DNA of 64,000 nucleotides, taken from NCBI GenBank assembly GCA_030412945.1, contig JAUHJS010000006.1, positions 1 through 64,000 of the forward strand, in the 5' to 3' direction. How positions within the stretch are numbered: position 1 is the first letter of the stretch; every line of letters starts with the position of its first letter. This stretch comes from Shiella aurantiaca. GTDB taxonomy: Bacteria; Bacteroidota; Bacteroidia; Cytophagales; Cyclobacteriaceae. Shown piece by piece: positions 33,668-40,965 of the stretch. The notes beneath the pieces are model-generated. The model was not told the origin of the DNA and made no database searches. It saw only the letters and a list, made by a program, of their open reading frames with translations. Both the position numbers and the translations under genes were made by a program.

Positions 33668-34768
33668 TTAAAACTTCTTTTCAAATTGCTTTACATGGTG
33701 CTCTAAAAAGAGATTGATGGCCTCTTTGGCACCCTTTCCATACTTTGCAGCATCTGCTTTTATCACTGCGGTGTTTTCTACCGAAATATTATCCGCTCTA
33801 TACATCATACCAAAGCCCGTTTCGACACCTATATAGTCTTGGTCAGACTTGGCATAGGACTGAATTTCTTCCTGACCAATCACTTCTTTAATCAATAAGT
33901 CTTCCTTTAATAAGCCTCCGTAGACCCCAAGGGGTGAGCCTCCTATTTTATTTCGACCCTGTACAAAATCGATGGCCGAAACGCACAAATACTGCTTTTC
34001 TTTTGAACCTGAGCCCCCTGCTTTACTCACCCTGCTATCTATATGTTCGTATGAAGCTAGGCGCAAATTGGTATTGGCAATGATTCTGGCCCCATTTCCC
34101 TGATAAGGCTTTTTGACATCGAGGAAAAGCACATACAGGTCCGCATTGACAATGGTGGCATTGTCAAGTTCATCTGAAAGTTTGGGATATTTACTAATCT
34201 CATCTACAATACTATTTCGGCCGTCATCATTCATCGCCCGATTCAAGGTAGCAGAAATACCTCCTTGTATTTTCTTACCATCTTTGGTGAATCCCTTTAC
34301 GTAAAACACTGCATCGGTGGGGTAAACGGTAAGCATTCCGGGTGCCTCTAGAAGACTCATTTCCATTCGTTCCATTCGTTGATAGCCTTCATAGAACTGC
34401 GTTTTGGCTGCAGCATCTCCATTAAGCACATTAAATCCCTTGGCTTGAAGATCTTGTACAAACTTTTGGTAGGCCTCATCTGTAATTTCTTGAAGTGTAG
34501 CAATTGGCACATCTAAACCTACCGCTAAAGAGGCTTTTGTATCCCCTGTGAGCATTCTACCGGTAAAATCACCTTTGGTGGTGGCGGTTTTAAGATTGTA
34601 GAGTTGAAAATTAACAGAGAAATTGGCAATGTAGACATCCTTAGATTTAAACTTGTTTGCCCCATTAAGTTTATATTCTTTGGGTTTGAATTCGCCTACA
34701 CTTTGGGCACTGGCACTAATGGCAAACCAAAAAAACAGTACTGTGGTAATAAATAGCCGTGTTTTCAT
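33668..34768 (-). CDS. hypothetical secreted protein
   Basis: A signal peptide (about residues 1-21, ending in SASAQ) leads a 366-residue protein rich in alternating strands and helices. Segments such as VNADLYVLFLDVKKPYQGNGARIIANTNLRL and GRNKIGGSPLGVYG do not match a family I recognise; each is only part of the pattern and is listed for searching. It is likely periplasmic or outer-membrane. It lies 20 bases upstream of the BNR lipoprotein start on the same strand, so the two may be co-transcribed. I assign no function. Confidence 0.65.
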   Translation of the reverse strand: MKTRLFITTVLFFWFAISASAQSVGEFKPKEYKLNGANKFKSKDVYIANFSVNFQLYNLKTATTKGDFTGRMLTGDTKASLAVGLDVPIATLQEITDEAYQKFVQDLQAKGFNVLNGDAAAKTQFYEGYQRMERMEMSLLEAPGMLTVYPTDAVFYVKGFTKDGKKIQGGISATLNRAMNDDGRNSIVDEISKYPKLSDELDNATIVNADLYVLFLDVKKPYQGNGARIIANTNLRLASYEHIDSRVSKAGGSGSKEKQYLCVSAIDFVQGRNKIGGSPLGVYGGLLKEDLLIKEVIGQEEIQSYAKSDQDYIGVETGFGMMYRADNISVENTAVIKADAAKYGKGAKEAINLFLEHHVKQFEKKF

Positions 34769-34871
34769 AGATAATACGTGTTAAGAATCTTGACCCCCAA
34801 ATTTGGTTTAATGGGTGAGTCCTTCTCTCAGTAGATTTTCTGAATTTGGCTACGTAAATTTTCGTAATGTG

Positions 34872-36650
34872 TCAAACAGGAACCGAAATATGAATGATAG
34901 TTCCCTTGGCTTGGCCTGATTCAAACGTAAGACTGGCTTTGAGCAAATCAATTCGGCTCTGTAAACTATTGAGTCCTATCCCCTTTTGGACATTGATGGG
35001 ATTAAATCCGATACCGTTATCTTCAAAACGGATAGTTAGTCTGTGATCTTTTTGGGAAACCAATAAACTAACATAATCTGCCTTGCTGTGCTTACTTGCA
35101 TTTTGGAGCAATTCTTGGCAAATGCGATATACATGCGTTTCAATAGGTTCGGCAAGTCGGGATTCAAGCCCACGTACTGTAAGGTCGAAGGAGATGGACT
35201 GATTAGGCAATACTCTTTCAAAAAGAGTTTCTAAGGCCTTCTCCAAACCAAACTCCTTAAGTGTGAGAGGCATCATTTGATACGCAATGTTGCGAACTTC
35301 ATTGGCAACCGCAGAAGCCTGTTGTTCCAATGACTGAAAATCTGCTGTCTCATTAACCTGAGCGAAAGAGCTAAGTTGATGTTTAAGGGCAGTAAGCTCT
35401 TGTACCACTCCATCGTGTAGGTCTTTGGCAATCCTGCTTCGTTCCTTTTCTTCTGCTTCCATTACTTTTTGCAAGGCAAGCTCTTTTTGTTCTTGAAGCA
35501 GCAACTTAGTCCTGTGCCTATTTCTGTTTATAATTCCTAATACCACTGATCCAAGCAATAAAAGACCAATAGCCAGAATGGTTATGTACAAATATTTTTC
35601 CTTCTTCTCTCTTTCCAGCAAAAGTTGCTGATTCTTGATTTGTACCTCTTTTTTCTCCGTTTCATATTTTGCCGCCAACTCCTCGACATCCTTTAGCTTT
35701 TGGGCATTGTACAAACTATCATAAATCGATTTGAATTTTTTCAGACTCCTATAAGCTCCTTCATAGTTATTGAGTGCCTCATGGTTGGTCATTATTTGTT
35801 CATAATTATACTGCTGTATATCCAAAAAACCGATTCGTTGAGCAATAGTATTACTTTCTGTAAAGTATTGATTAGAAACACTATACTGCTGAGTTTCTTT
35901 ATAAAATTCACCGAGTGCTGTATAGTTAAGCATCAAGGCAAAGGCATCGTTAAGCTTTTGGCGAACAGCTAGAGCCTGCTTCAGATAGCTTTCGGCTAAG
36001 GGATAGTTTTTGATGAGTAATTGATTATACCCCAGAAATTCCAGGGAATAACCTATGCCCACAGAGTCGCCCCTTTGGCGCTGCAATTGCAAAGATTTTT
36101 CAAAACGCTCATTGGCAATTTGATATTGACCCTCATCCCGATAAACCACCCCACTCTCATTGTAAATACGAGCAATCCCCTCTAGGTCATTTGCTTTTTG
36201 GTATAGTTGCAGGGCTCTATCATAAAAATCTAGTGCACGTTCAGCTTGCCGGAGTTTACGATACATTCGGGCCAGATCGTCATAAAGAAGCCCTAGTTTC
36301 TTTACATCTCCTGTGGGTTCCAATATTTTCAAAGCTTGGTAATAGTAGTGGGAAGCACTATCTATATTTCCTTTCTTTCCGTAAGACAAGCCTATCAGTC
36401 GGAGAAAATCGCCCATGTTGAGCGAATCGTTTTGAACACGGGCCAGTGCATAGCCAAATTGCGATAAGCGTATGGTTTCGTCAAAGGCGGTGGTATAAAT
36501 TTCCCCTATGTGATTCTGAAGCAATTCCATTTTTTGAGGGTACCCTTTTTGGCTTTCAACAACCTGAAGCAGACTATCTGAAGCAGATGGGCTTTGAGCA
36601 TAGGATTTCATGCCAAGTATGATCAGAAAAACCAGTAGAATTACTCTCAT
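34872..36650 (-). CDS. TPR-containing sensor histidine kinase (HisKA_3 type)
   Basis: This 592-residue protein has a signal peptide and about six tetratricopeptide-like repeats (residues 40-330). A membrane helix (about 355-375) and a coiled-coil segment follow. The DHp of the HisKA_3/LytS-NarX class holds the phosphoacceptor His in ERSRIAKDLHDGVVQEL. The ATPase has ELLQNASKHSKADYV and FEDNGIGFNP. The gene overlaps the NarL-type regulator gene by four bases (ATGA), so the two make a two-component pair. The input sensed by the TPR region is unknown. Confidence 0.9.
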   Translation of the reverse strand: MRVILLVFLIILGMKSYAQSPSASDSLLQVVESQKGYPQKMELLQNHIGEIYTTAFDETIRLSQFGYALARVQNDSLNMGDFLRLIGLSYGKKGNIDSASHYYYQALKILEPTGDVKKLGLLYDDLARMYRKLRQAERALDFYDRALQLYQKANDLEGIARIYNESGVVYRDEGQYQIANERFEKSLQLQRQRGDSVGIGYSLEFLGYNQLLIKNYPLAESYLKQALAVRQKLNDAFALMLNYTALGEFYKETQQYSVSNQYFTESNTIAQRIGFLDIQQYNYEQIMTNHEALNNYEGAYRSLKKFKSIYDSLYNAQKLKDVEELAAKYETEKKEVQIKNQQLLLEREKKEKYLYITILAIGLLLLGSVVLGIINRNRHRTKLLLQEQKELALQKVMEAEEKERSRIAKDLHDGVVQELTALKHQLSSFAQVNETADFQSLEQQASAVANEVRNIAYQMMPLTLKEFGLEKALETLFERVLPNQSISFDLTVRGLESRLAEPIETHVYRICQELLQNASKHSKADYVSLLVSQKDHRLTIRFEDNGIGFNPINVQKGIGLNSLQSRIDLLKASLTFESGQAKGTIIHISVPV

Positions 36651-37309
36651 ACTATTACAAGCTTATTTTTTATGGCAATGCTGATAAGTTTGCCTACAGT
36701 GTTCACATTGAATTTCTGCATGATATTCGTCTTGTGGGTTTCTACAGTTCGAGGACTCAAAAAAAGCTTTTCGCCAATCTCTTTAGGCGCCAAACCCTCA
36801 CACAAAAGTTGCAGTATTTCCTTTTCTCTTTCCGATAGGGGCTCAGCTAATGCAAAACCCGAAGACGCTTTAATCCCACTCAACACTTTTAAAACTTCTT
36901 TGGAATAGTAAATCTCACCTTTGGGTAAATTAATAGCCTCTGCTAGCTCCTGAAGAGAGCAATCCTTATTCAAGAATCCGGAAGCTCCTTTAGCAATGCA
37001 GTCCTCGATGAGATATTTTTCATTAAGCATGGAAAGTATAAAACAGGAAACCGAGGAAAAATCTCTTTTAAGTTCTATGAGTGTTTTTCTACCGTCCCAC
37101 ACGGGCATCTCAAGGTCTAAAAAAACAATATCGGGCATTTTCTCCCGGCACTGATTGTACAATTCTTGCCCATTTTTAAATAATTGCACTTTTTCCACCC
37201 CTTCCAGACCGTTTAAAAGGGCGGCAAGCCCCTCCGCTACAATGTTGTGGTCATCGGCCAGATAGATTAAAACACGATGGGTGCTAGTTTTTACACTTTC
37301 TGAGGGCAT
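36647..37309 (-). CDS. NarL/FixJ-type response regulator
   Basis: The receiver domain has the acidic pair in YLADDHNIVAEG, the phosphorylated Asp in FLDLEMPVWDG and the lysine in GFLNKD. The C-terminal LuxR-type HTH reads LSEREKEILQLLCEGLAPKE and is followed by TVETHKTNI. It is the partner of the adjacent TPR histidine kinase, which it precedes with a four-base overlap. At 220 residues it has standard length. A perfect 14-base palindrome lies about 20 bases upstream and could be its own binding site. Confidence 0.94.
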   Translation of the reverse strand: MPSESVKTSTHRVLIYLADDHNIVAEGLAALLNGLEGVEKVQLFKNGQELYNQCREKMPDIVFLDLEMPVWDGRKTLIELKRDFSSVSCFILSMLNEKYLIEDCIAKGASGFLNKDCSLQELAEAINLPKGEIYYSKEVLKVLSGIKASSGFALAEPLSEREKEILQLLCEGLAPKEIGEKLFLSPRTVETHKTNIMQKFNVNTVGKLISIAIKNKLVIV

Positions 37310-37330
37310 GAAAAATGTATAGTATGAGTC

Positions 37331-37344
37331 TAAGGATATCCTTA
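37331..37344. promoter_or_regulatory. perfect 14-base palindrome upstream of the response regulator
   Basis: TAAGGATATCCTTA reads the same on both strands and lies 22 bases before the start codon. An autoregulatory operator is possible; I see no second copy nearby. Confidence 0.4.
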
Positions 37345-37475
37345 AATAAGGGCTTTTTTGGTGATTTTTCCAAATAGTGTGTCCATTGCTACCCCAATAA
37401 TTCTAGGCCTAAATAGCGAGCAGTTTATTATTAAAGGAATAGAGCGTTTATCTTTGGTGGGCTTTTTTGATGGTT

Positions 37476-38423
37476 TTATCCTAACAGACCAATTTGGCTA
37501 AATCTCTTATTCATTACCTCCAGATAGGCTTTTTTCATTTCCTCGGATAAGAACGATTGATTAACCCACTCTTCAGCCCTAGGTTTATGTTTTATCATTC
37601 GGCCAAAAGCTCCTTTTATCTGCTTGGGAGTTAACCCCAATCCTTCCCCCAATTGTTCAAAATGAGCCTTCTTTAGCTTCCTTTTCTTTCCAGCCAGTGT
37701 CAAAGCAAGCTCTTCAGTGTCATCAGGAATCACAATTGTCACATTCAGAAGGTCGTAAGCAGGAGACAATACCCAACCCGATGGGCTGCTGATCATCGAG
37801 AAGTTTTTCAAATGCATATCGTTATTGCCCGAAAAAAAAGTAAAGAGGGCCAAATCGAAATAAAAAATCTTATCGAGCAAGGTATTGCTGGAGTACGCAT
37901 CCAGCGCTTTGCCCACCTTTTCCATAGAACTTCGGTATTTATCAAAAGCTTCTGTGATTTGGAACATATCCATCATGTGGATTTTTTCTCCTTTTGCCGT
38001 GCGGTCGATCCGTTTGGTGATGTAAGACAACTCCCCTGAGGCCAATCGAATCAAGGAGGATGGAACCACCCGAATTCCCATAGCTTCCGCTATCCGCATA
38101 CTCACATGTTCATTTTCCGGCATCTCTGGAAACTTATCAGAAGGAGGCTTAAAGATATAATCGCCACCTAATGCACCCACCACAGTCAATCGTGAATTAG
38201 GATTTTCTTTGGTTTTATTCACAAGGGACAAAGAAAGTTTTGGTTGAACGCCCGGTACAGCTACGCTACGTTCTACCACATTTTTTGCCAATTCAGCCAT
38301 CTGGCCGAGCGAGTAAGCAATTTCGGGTGGACTTTCACTTCCAAAGAAACTCAATGAACACTTTTTATGAAAGTCTCCATCTTCCTCCATCGGTTGGTAA
38401 CAATATAAACACCTAGGTTCCAT
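37476..38423 (-). CDS. hipT: HipT-like kinase toxin
   Basis: This 315-residue HipA-fold kinase has the catalytic core: lysine in GGDYIFKPP, catalytic Asp in GNNDMHLKNF, and the metal-binding Asp in SPAYDLLN. It lacks the N-subdomain-1 of full HipA, which is encoded separately just upstream, so the layout is hipBST and not hipBA. A Cys-rich head (CLYCYQPMEEDG..HKKC) precedes it, as in many Bacteroidota members. In the E. coli system HipT inactivates tryptophanyl-tRNA synthetase. The SxSG autophosphorylation motif of that protein aligns here with AVPG, so the two serines are absent. The gene overlaps hipS by 11 bases. Confidence 0.85.
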   Translation of the reverse strand: MEPRCLYCYQPMEEDGDFHKKCSLSFFGSESPPEIAYSLGQMAELAKNVVERSVAVPGVQPKLSLSLVNKTKENPNSRLTVVGALGGDYIFKPPSDKFPEMPENEHVSMRIAEAMGIRVVPSSLIRLASGELSYITKRIDRTAKGEKIHMMDMFQITEAFDKYRSSMEKVGKALDAYSSNTLLDKIFYFDLALFTFFSGNNDMHLKNFSMISSPSGWVLSPAYDLLNVTIVIPDDTEELALTLAGKKRKLKKAHFEQLGEGLGLTPKQIKGAFGRMIKHKPRAEEWVNQSFLSEEMKKAYLEVMNKRFSQIGLLG

Positions 38424-38748
38424 CTTCTTTCACTAAAGGTTCTACACTCACAGCACCAATGCAATTTCTACAACAAGCCAAAAGCAGACCCATGCGGTCA
38501 TTTTTATTGATTTTCCAATTTTCGGAAGCGATATCTAGCAACCACCCTTCCGGAATCAAACCTTCAAAAAAAGAAAAGAGCCGCTTCTCGGTATAGGGCT
38601 TGTCAGTAACGGGCATGGTGAATGAGATAAAGTCATCTGGATGTTCATTTACATACTGTCCATCGTACTGAAATACATACTCCCCCTCATCCGTTTCGGT
38701 AAGGATTCCAGCTAGATGCTCCTTATAATATACCTTTCCTTGCCTCAT
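38413..38748 (-). CDS. hipS: HipS-like antitoxin (HipA N-subdomain 1 protein)
   Basis: The 111-residue protein matches the small HipA N-terminal domain alone (GKVYYKEHLAGIL, EYVFQYDG, FISFTMPVTDKPYTEKRLF, FFEGLIPEGW). In the E. coli three-gene system this fragment is the antitoxin that binds HipT directly. It overlaps the HipB-like gene by four bases and the kinase gene by 11, so all three are coupled. The call rests on gene order and the split layout. Confidence 0.83.
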   Translation of the reverse strand: MRQGKVYYKEHLAGILTETDEGEYVFQYDGQYVNEHPDDFISFTMPVTDKPYTEKRLFSFFEGLIPEGWLLDIASENWKINKNDRMGLLLACCRNCIGAVSVEPLVKEDGT

Positions 38749-38954
38749 TCGTTCAAATCTTTTGTCCTAACGGGAGCTAATTCATGCCCAAACATCTGAA
38801 GGACAAGATTTACCTTATCCATATTAAGATTGGTTTTACCTTGTTCGATTTTGCGCACTACCGTTAGCGCAACACCCGCTCGCTCCGCAAATTCTTCTTG
38901 CGTCAGGTTCACTTCTTTCCTCCTCTCTTTCACAAAGGTTGCCAGATTTCTCAT
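38745..38954 (-). CDS. hipB: HipB-like XRE-family regulator
   Basis: A 69-residue XRE helix-turn-helix protein carries LTQEEFAERAGVALTVVRKIEQGK. It is the first gene of the hipBST operon and the likely repressor that binds the three operators just upstream, the nearest of which includes its own start codon. HipB in E. coli augments the antitoxin and represses the operon. The short C-terminal tail (PVRTKDLNE) is polar. Confidence 0.88.
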   Translation of the reverse strand: MRNLATFVKERRKEVNLTQEEFAERAGVALTVVRKIEQGKTNLNMDKVNLVLQMFGHELAPVRTKDLNE

Positions 38955-39053
38955 TATATGCTTTTAGATATAATTCTACTCAAATATAAGAAATTATATG
39001 TATTTAGATATAAAGTTATCAAAATAGTAACAATTATATGCTTTTGAATATAA
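38954..39053. promoter_or_regulatory. three HipB operators spaced 40 bp apart
   Basis: Three 20-base near-identical sites (38954-38973, 38994-39013, 39034-39053) each read TTATAT, eight bases, ATATAA or a one-base variant. Starts are exactly 40 bases apart, close to four helical turns. The E. coli HipB operator is TATCC-N8-GGATA, so the spacing of half-sites is the same although the sequence differs. The first site overlaps the hipB start codon. Confidence 0.8.
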
Positions 39054-39130
39054 AAATTTCGTCAGGGAGGCAATAAGGCGAGTTCTACCCTCTTTTATCT
39101 CCTCTCTAATCATCTATCAGTCTCTTAATC

Positions 39131-39238
39131 GCGTGAGGGATGGCGCGGAAAGCCCGAAGTGGGATGGCTTTGCGGGTGGGCGGACTTGCAGCAACAGCCC
39201 GACCCTGCGCTGGCTTCGTGCGGATGCGGGGCACGCCC
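39131..39238. repeat. 108-bp GC-rich repeat, copy 1
   Basis: This is the same length as the copy at 43228-43335, which it matches in inverted orientation with scattered differences. It starts GCGTGAGGGAT and ends GCACGCCC, and much of it is self-complementary. It lies in about 310 gene-free bases between the hip operators and a small membrane-protein gene. It resembles dispersed Bacteroidota repeats that travel with RAYT transposases; one lies 4.3 kb away. Confidence 0.8.
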
Positions 39239-39364
39239 TAAAAAGTAACTATACTTAAGCAATGGGCACAAAAAAACCGAAAACGGGTACGCTTTCGGCC
39301 TTATTGGAATACCAAAGGGGATGGCAAATAGGCCATCGGCAATTGGTAAAAGGGGTTTCCCTAA

Positions 39365-39499
39365 TTAATGATTCTCTTCTTTGTTCTTTTTTGAACCGTA
39401 GAGATTATCCACACCGGATAGGGCTACAATGGCTCCTATCGCCACACATACGATCCAAAAGAAAAGATTAGCGCCATCGAAAAGTCCTGAATGTATCAT
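39365..39499 (-). CDS. small single-helix membrane protein
   Basis: This 44-residue reading frame is MIHSGLFDGANLFFW, then a hydrophobic stretch (about residues 10-33) and a lysine-rich tail. Hydrophobic helix plus basic tail in one short frame is typical of small bacterial membrane proteins. It has no homologue I recognise. Nothing else claims this strand, and the plus-strand frame opposite lacks protein character. It stands between a repeat and rmuC, with no operon partner. Confidence 0.5.
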   Translation of the reverse strand: MIHSGLFDGANLFFWIVCVAIGAIVALSGVDNLYGSKKNKEENH

Positions 39500-39651
39500 G
39501 ATGGATTCTTATTTGAGTTTGTTTGTGCCAAAGATAAATAAAAAGCGCTAAGTGGCGTAAAGGTTTTTGCAAATTTTACTCTTTTGTGCCGAGCGGTTTG
39601 AACTCCGCCTTGGGCTGTGTAATTTCAGGCTTCACATTCAGGTTTATTGCT

Positions 39652-40965
39652 ATGGATTTTCTTTTTCTTTTTGCCGGAATGGCCGCTGGTGCCCTTATCG
39701 CGTGGTTTTATGCGCAATCGACCTTAAGCGCCAAAGCACAGCAGCAGCTGCAACAAAGTGAGGCGCAGCGCGTGGCGGCTCAGGAAAAAAACACGGGGCT
39801 TGCTAAGGAAATTGAAGACTACAAACAGCAGCTGCAACAGGAGCGCGAAAAGGTGCTGAGCCTAAGCAGCAAACAGGCTGAAACGGAGGCGAATTACCGC
39901 AACCTGCAAGCCAAACTGGAAGAACAGGCCAAGGATTTGCAGAAGCTACAAGACCAGTTTGCCATTCAGTTTAAAAATCTCGCCAACGATATTTTTGAAG
40001 AAAAAGGAAAGCGCTTTGCGGAGCAAAACAAAACCCAGCTAAGCGATATTCTCTCGCCATTGAAGGAGAAAATACAGTCGTTTGAGAAGAAGGTAGAAGA
40101 AAGTAATAAGGAAGGACTGGAGCGCAATACGGCCCTGAGGGAGCAAATCAATCAGCTGAAGGAGCTGAATGTGCAAATTACTAAAGAGGCCGAAAACCTA
40201 ACCAAAGCCTTGAAAGGCGACTCAAAAACCCAAGGCAACTGGGGCGAAATGCAGTTGGAGGCGATTTTGGAAAAGGTGGGCTTGCAAAAAGATGTGCACT
40301 ACTTCAAGGAGAAGAACTACAAAAACGAAGAGGGCCAGAACCAGCGCCTCGATTACATCATTAAAATGCCGGACGATAAGTACTTGGTGCTCGACTCAAA
40401 AGTATCGCTCACGGCTTACAGCAACTATTTTAATGCCGACACAGAGGCCGAACAGGCCAAATACTTAAAAGCGCACTTTGAAAGCATACAAAGCCATATC
40501 AAACTACTGAGCGAGAAGAATTATCAGAACCTGTATGAAATTAATCAGCCCGATTATGTGATGATGTTTGTAGCCAATGAGCCGGCTTTATCTATTGCCT
40601 TGCGGGAAGACATCGGCTTGTACGAAAAAGCGCTTGATAAAAACATTGTGCTGGTGAGCACCTCTACCCTATTGGCTACGCTGCGCACCATTAGCTATAT
40701 CTGGAAGCAAGATTTGCAAAATAAAAACGCCTTGGAGATTGCCCGTCAGGCGGGTTCCTTGTACGATAAGTTTGTGGCGCTTTCTGAAGATTTGAAAAAA
40801 GTAGGCAACAACCTTATCACTACACAAAATAGCTACCAAGAGGCCATGGGAAAACTCTACCAAGGCAAAGACAACTTGGTACGAAAAACCGAACGTCTGC
40901 GCGAGTTGGGCGCCAAAACTACCAAGCAGATTGACCAGCGCCTAATCGACCGGGCCGATGATTAA
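39652..40965 (+). CDS. rmuC: DNA recombination protein RmuC
   Basis: I start at the ATG of MDFLFLFAGMAAG, since a membrane helix begins there. The 437-residue protein has a short N-terminal membrane anchor, a long coiled coil (about 25-180) and the RmuC nuclease-like domain with GNWGEMQLEAILEKVGL, YIIKMPDDKYLVLDSKVSL and YVMMFVANEPAL. RmuC limits inversions at short inverted repeats in E. coli; the presence of inverted repeats here is a coincidence of interest only. Its stop overlaps the stop of the convergent histidine kinase gene. Confidence 0.93.
   Translation: MDFLFLFAGMAAGALIAWFYAQSTLSAKAQQQLQQSEAQRVAAQEKNTGLAKEIEDYKQQLQQEREKVLSLSSKQAETEANYRNLQAKLEEQAKDLQKLQDQFAIQFKNLANDIFEEKGKRFAEQNKTQLSDILSPLKEKIQSFEKKVEESNKEGLERNTALREQINQLKELNVQITKEAENLTKALKGDSKTQGNWGEMQLEAILEKVGLQKDVHYFKEKNYKNEEGQNQRLDYIIKMPDDKYLVLDSKVSLTAYSNYFNADTEAEQAKYLKAHFESIQSHIKLLSEKNYQNLYEINQPDYVMMFVANEPALSIALREDIGLYEKALDKNIVLVSTSTLLATLRTISYIWKQDLQNKNALEIARQAGSLYDKFVALSEDLKKVGNNLITTQNSYQEAMGKLYQGKDNLVRKTERLRELGAKTTKQIDQRLIDRADD

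Noticed and set aside
38954..39053. Regular 40-bp repeats that could look like a small CRISPR array
   Set aside because: Only three 20-base palindromic copies with one-base differences, and they overlap the hipB promoter and start codon. No cas genes are present.
39262..39471. Plus-strand 69-residue reading frame
   Set aside because: No protein-like pattern; the opposite strand encodes a credible small membrane protein in the same place.
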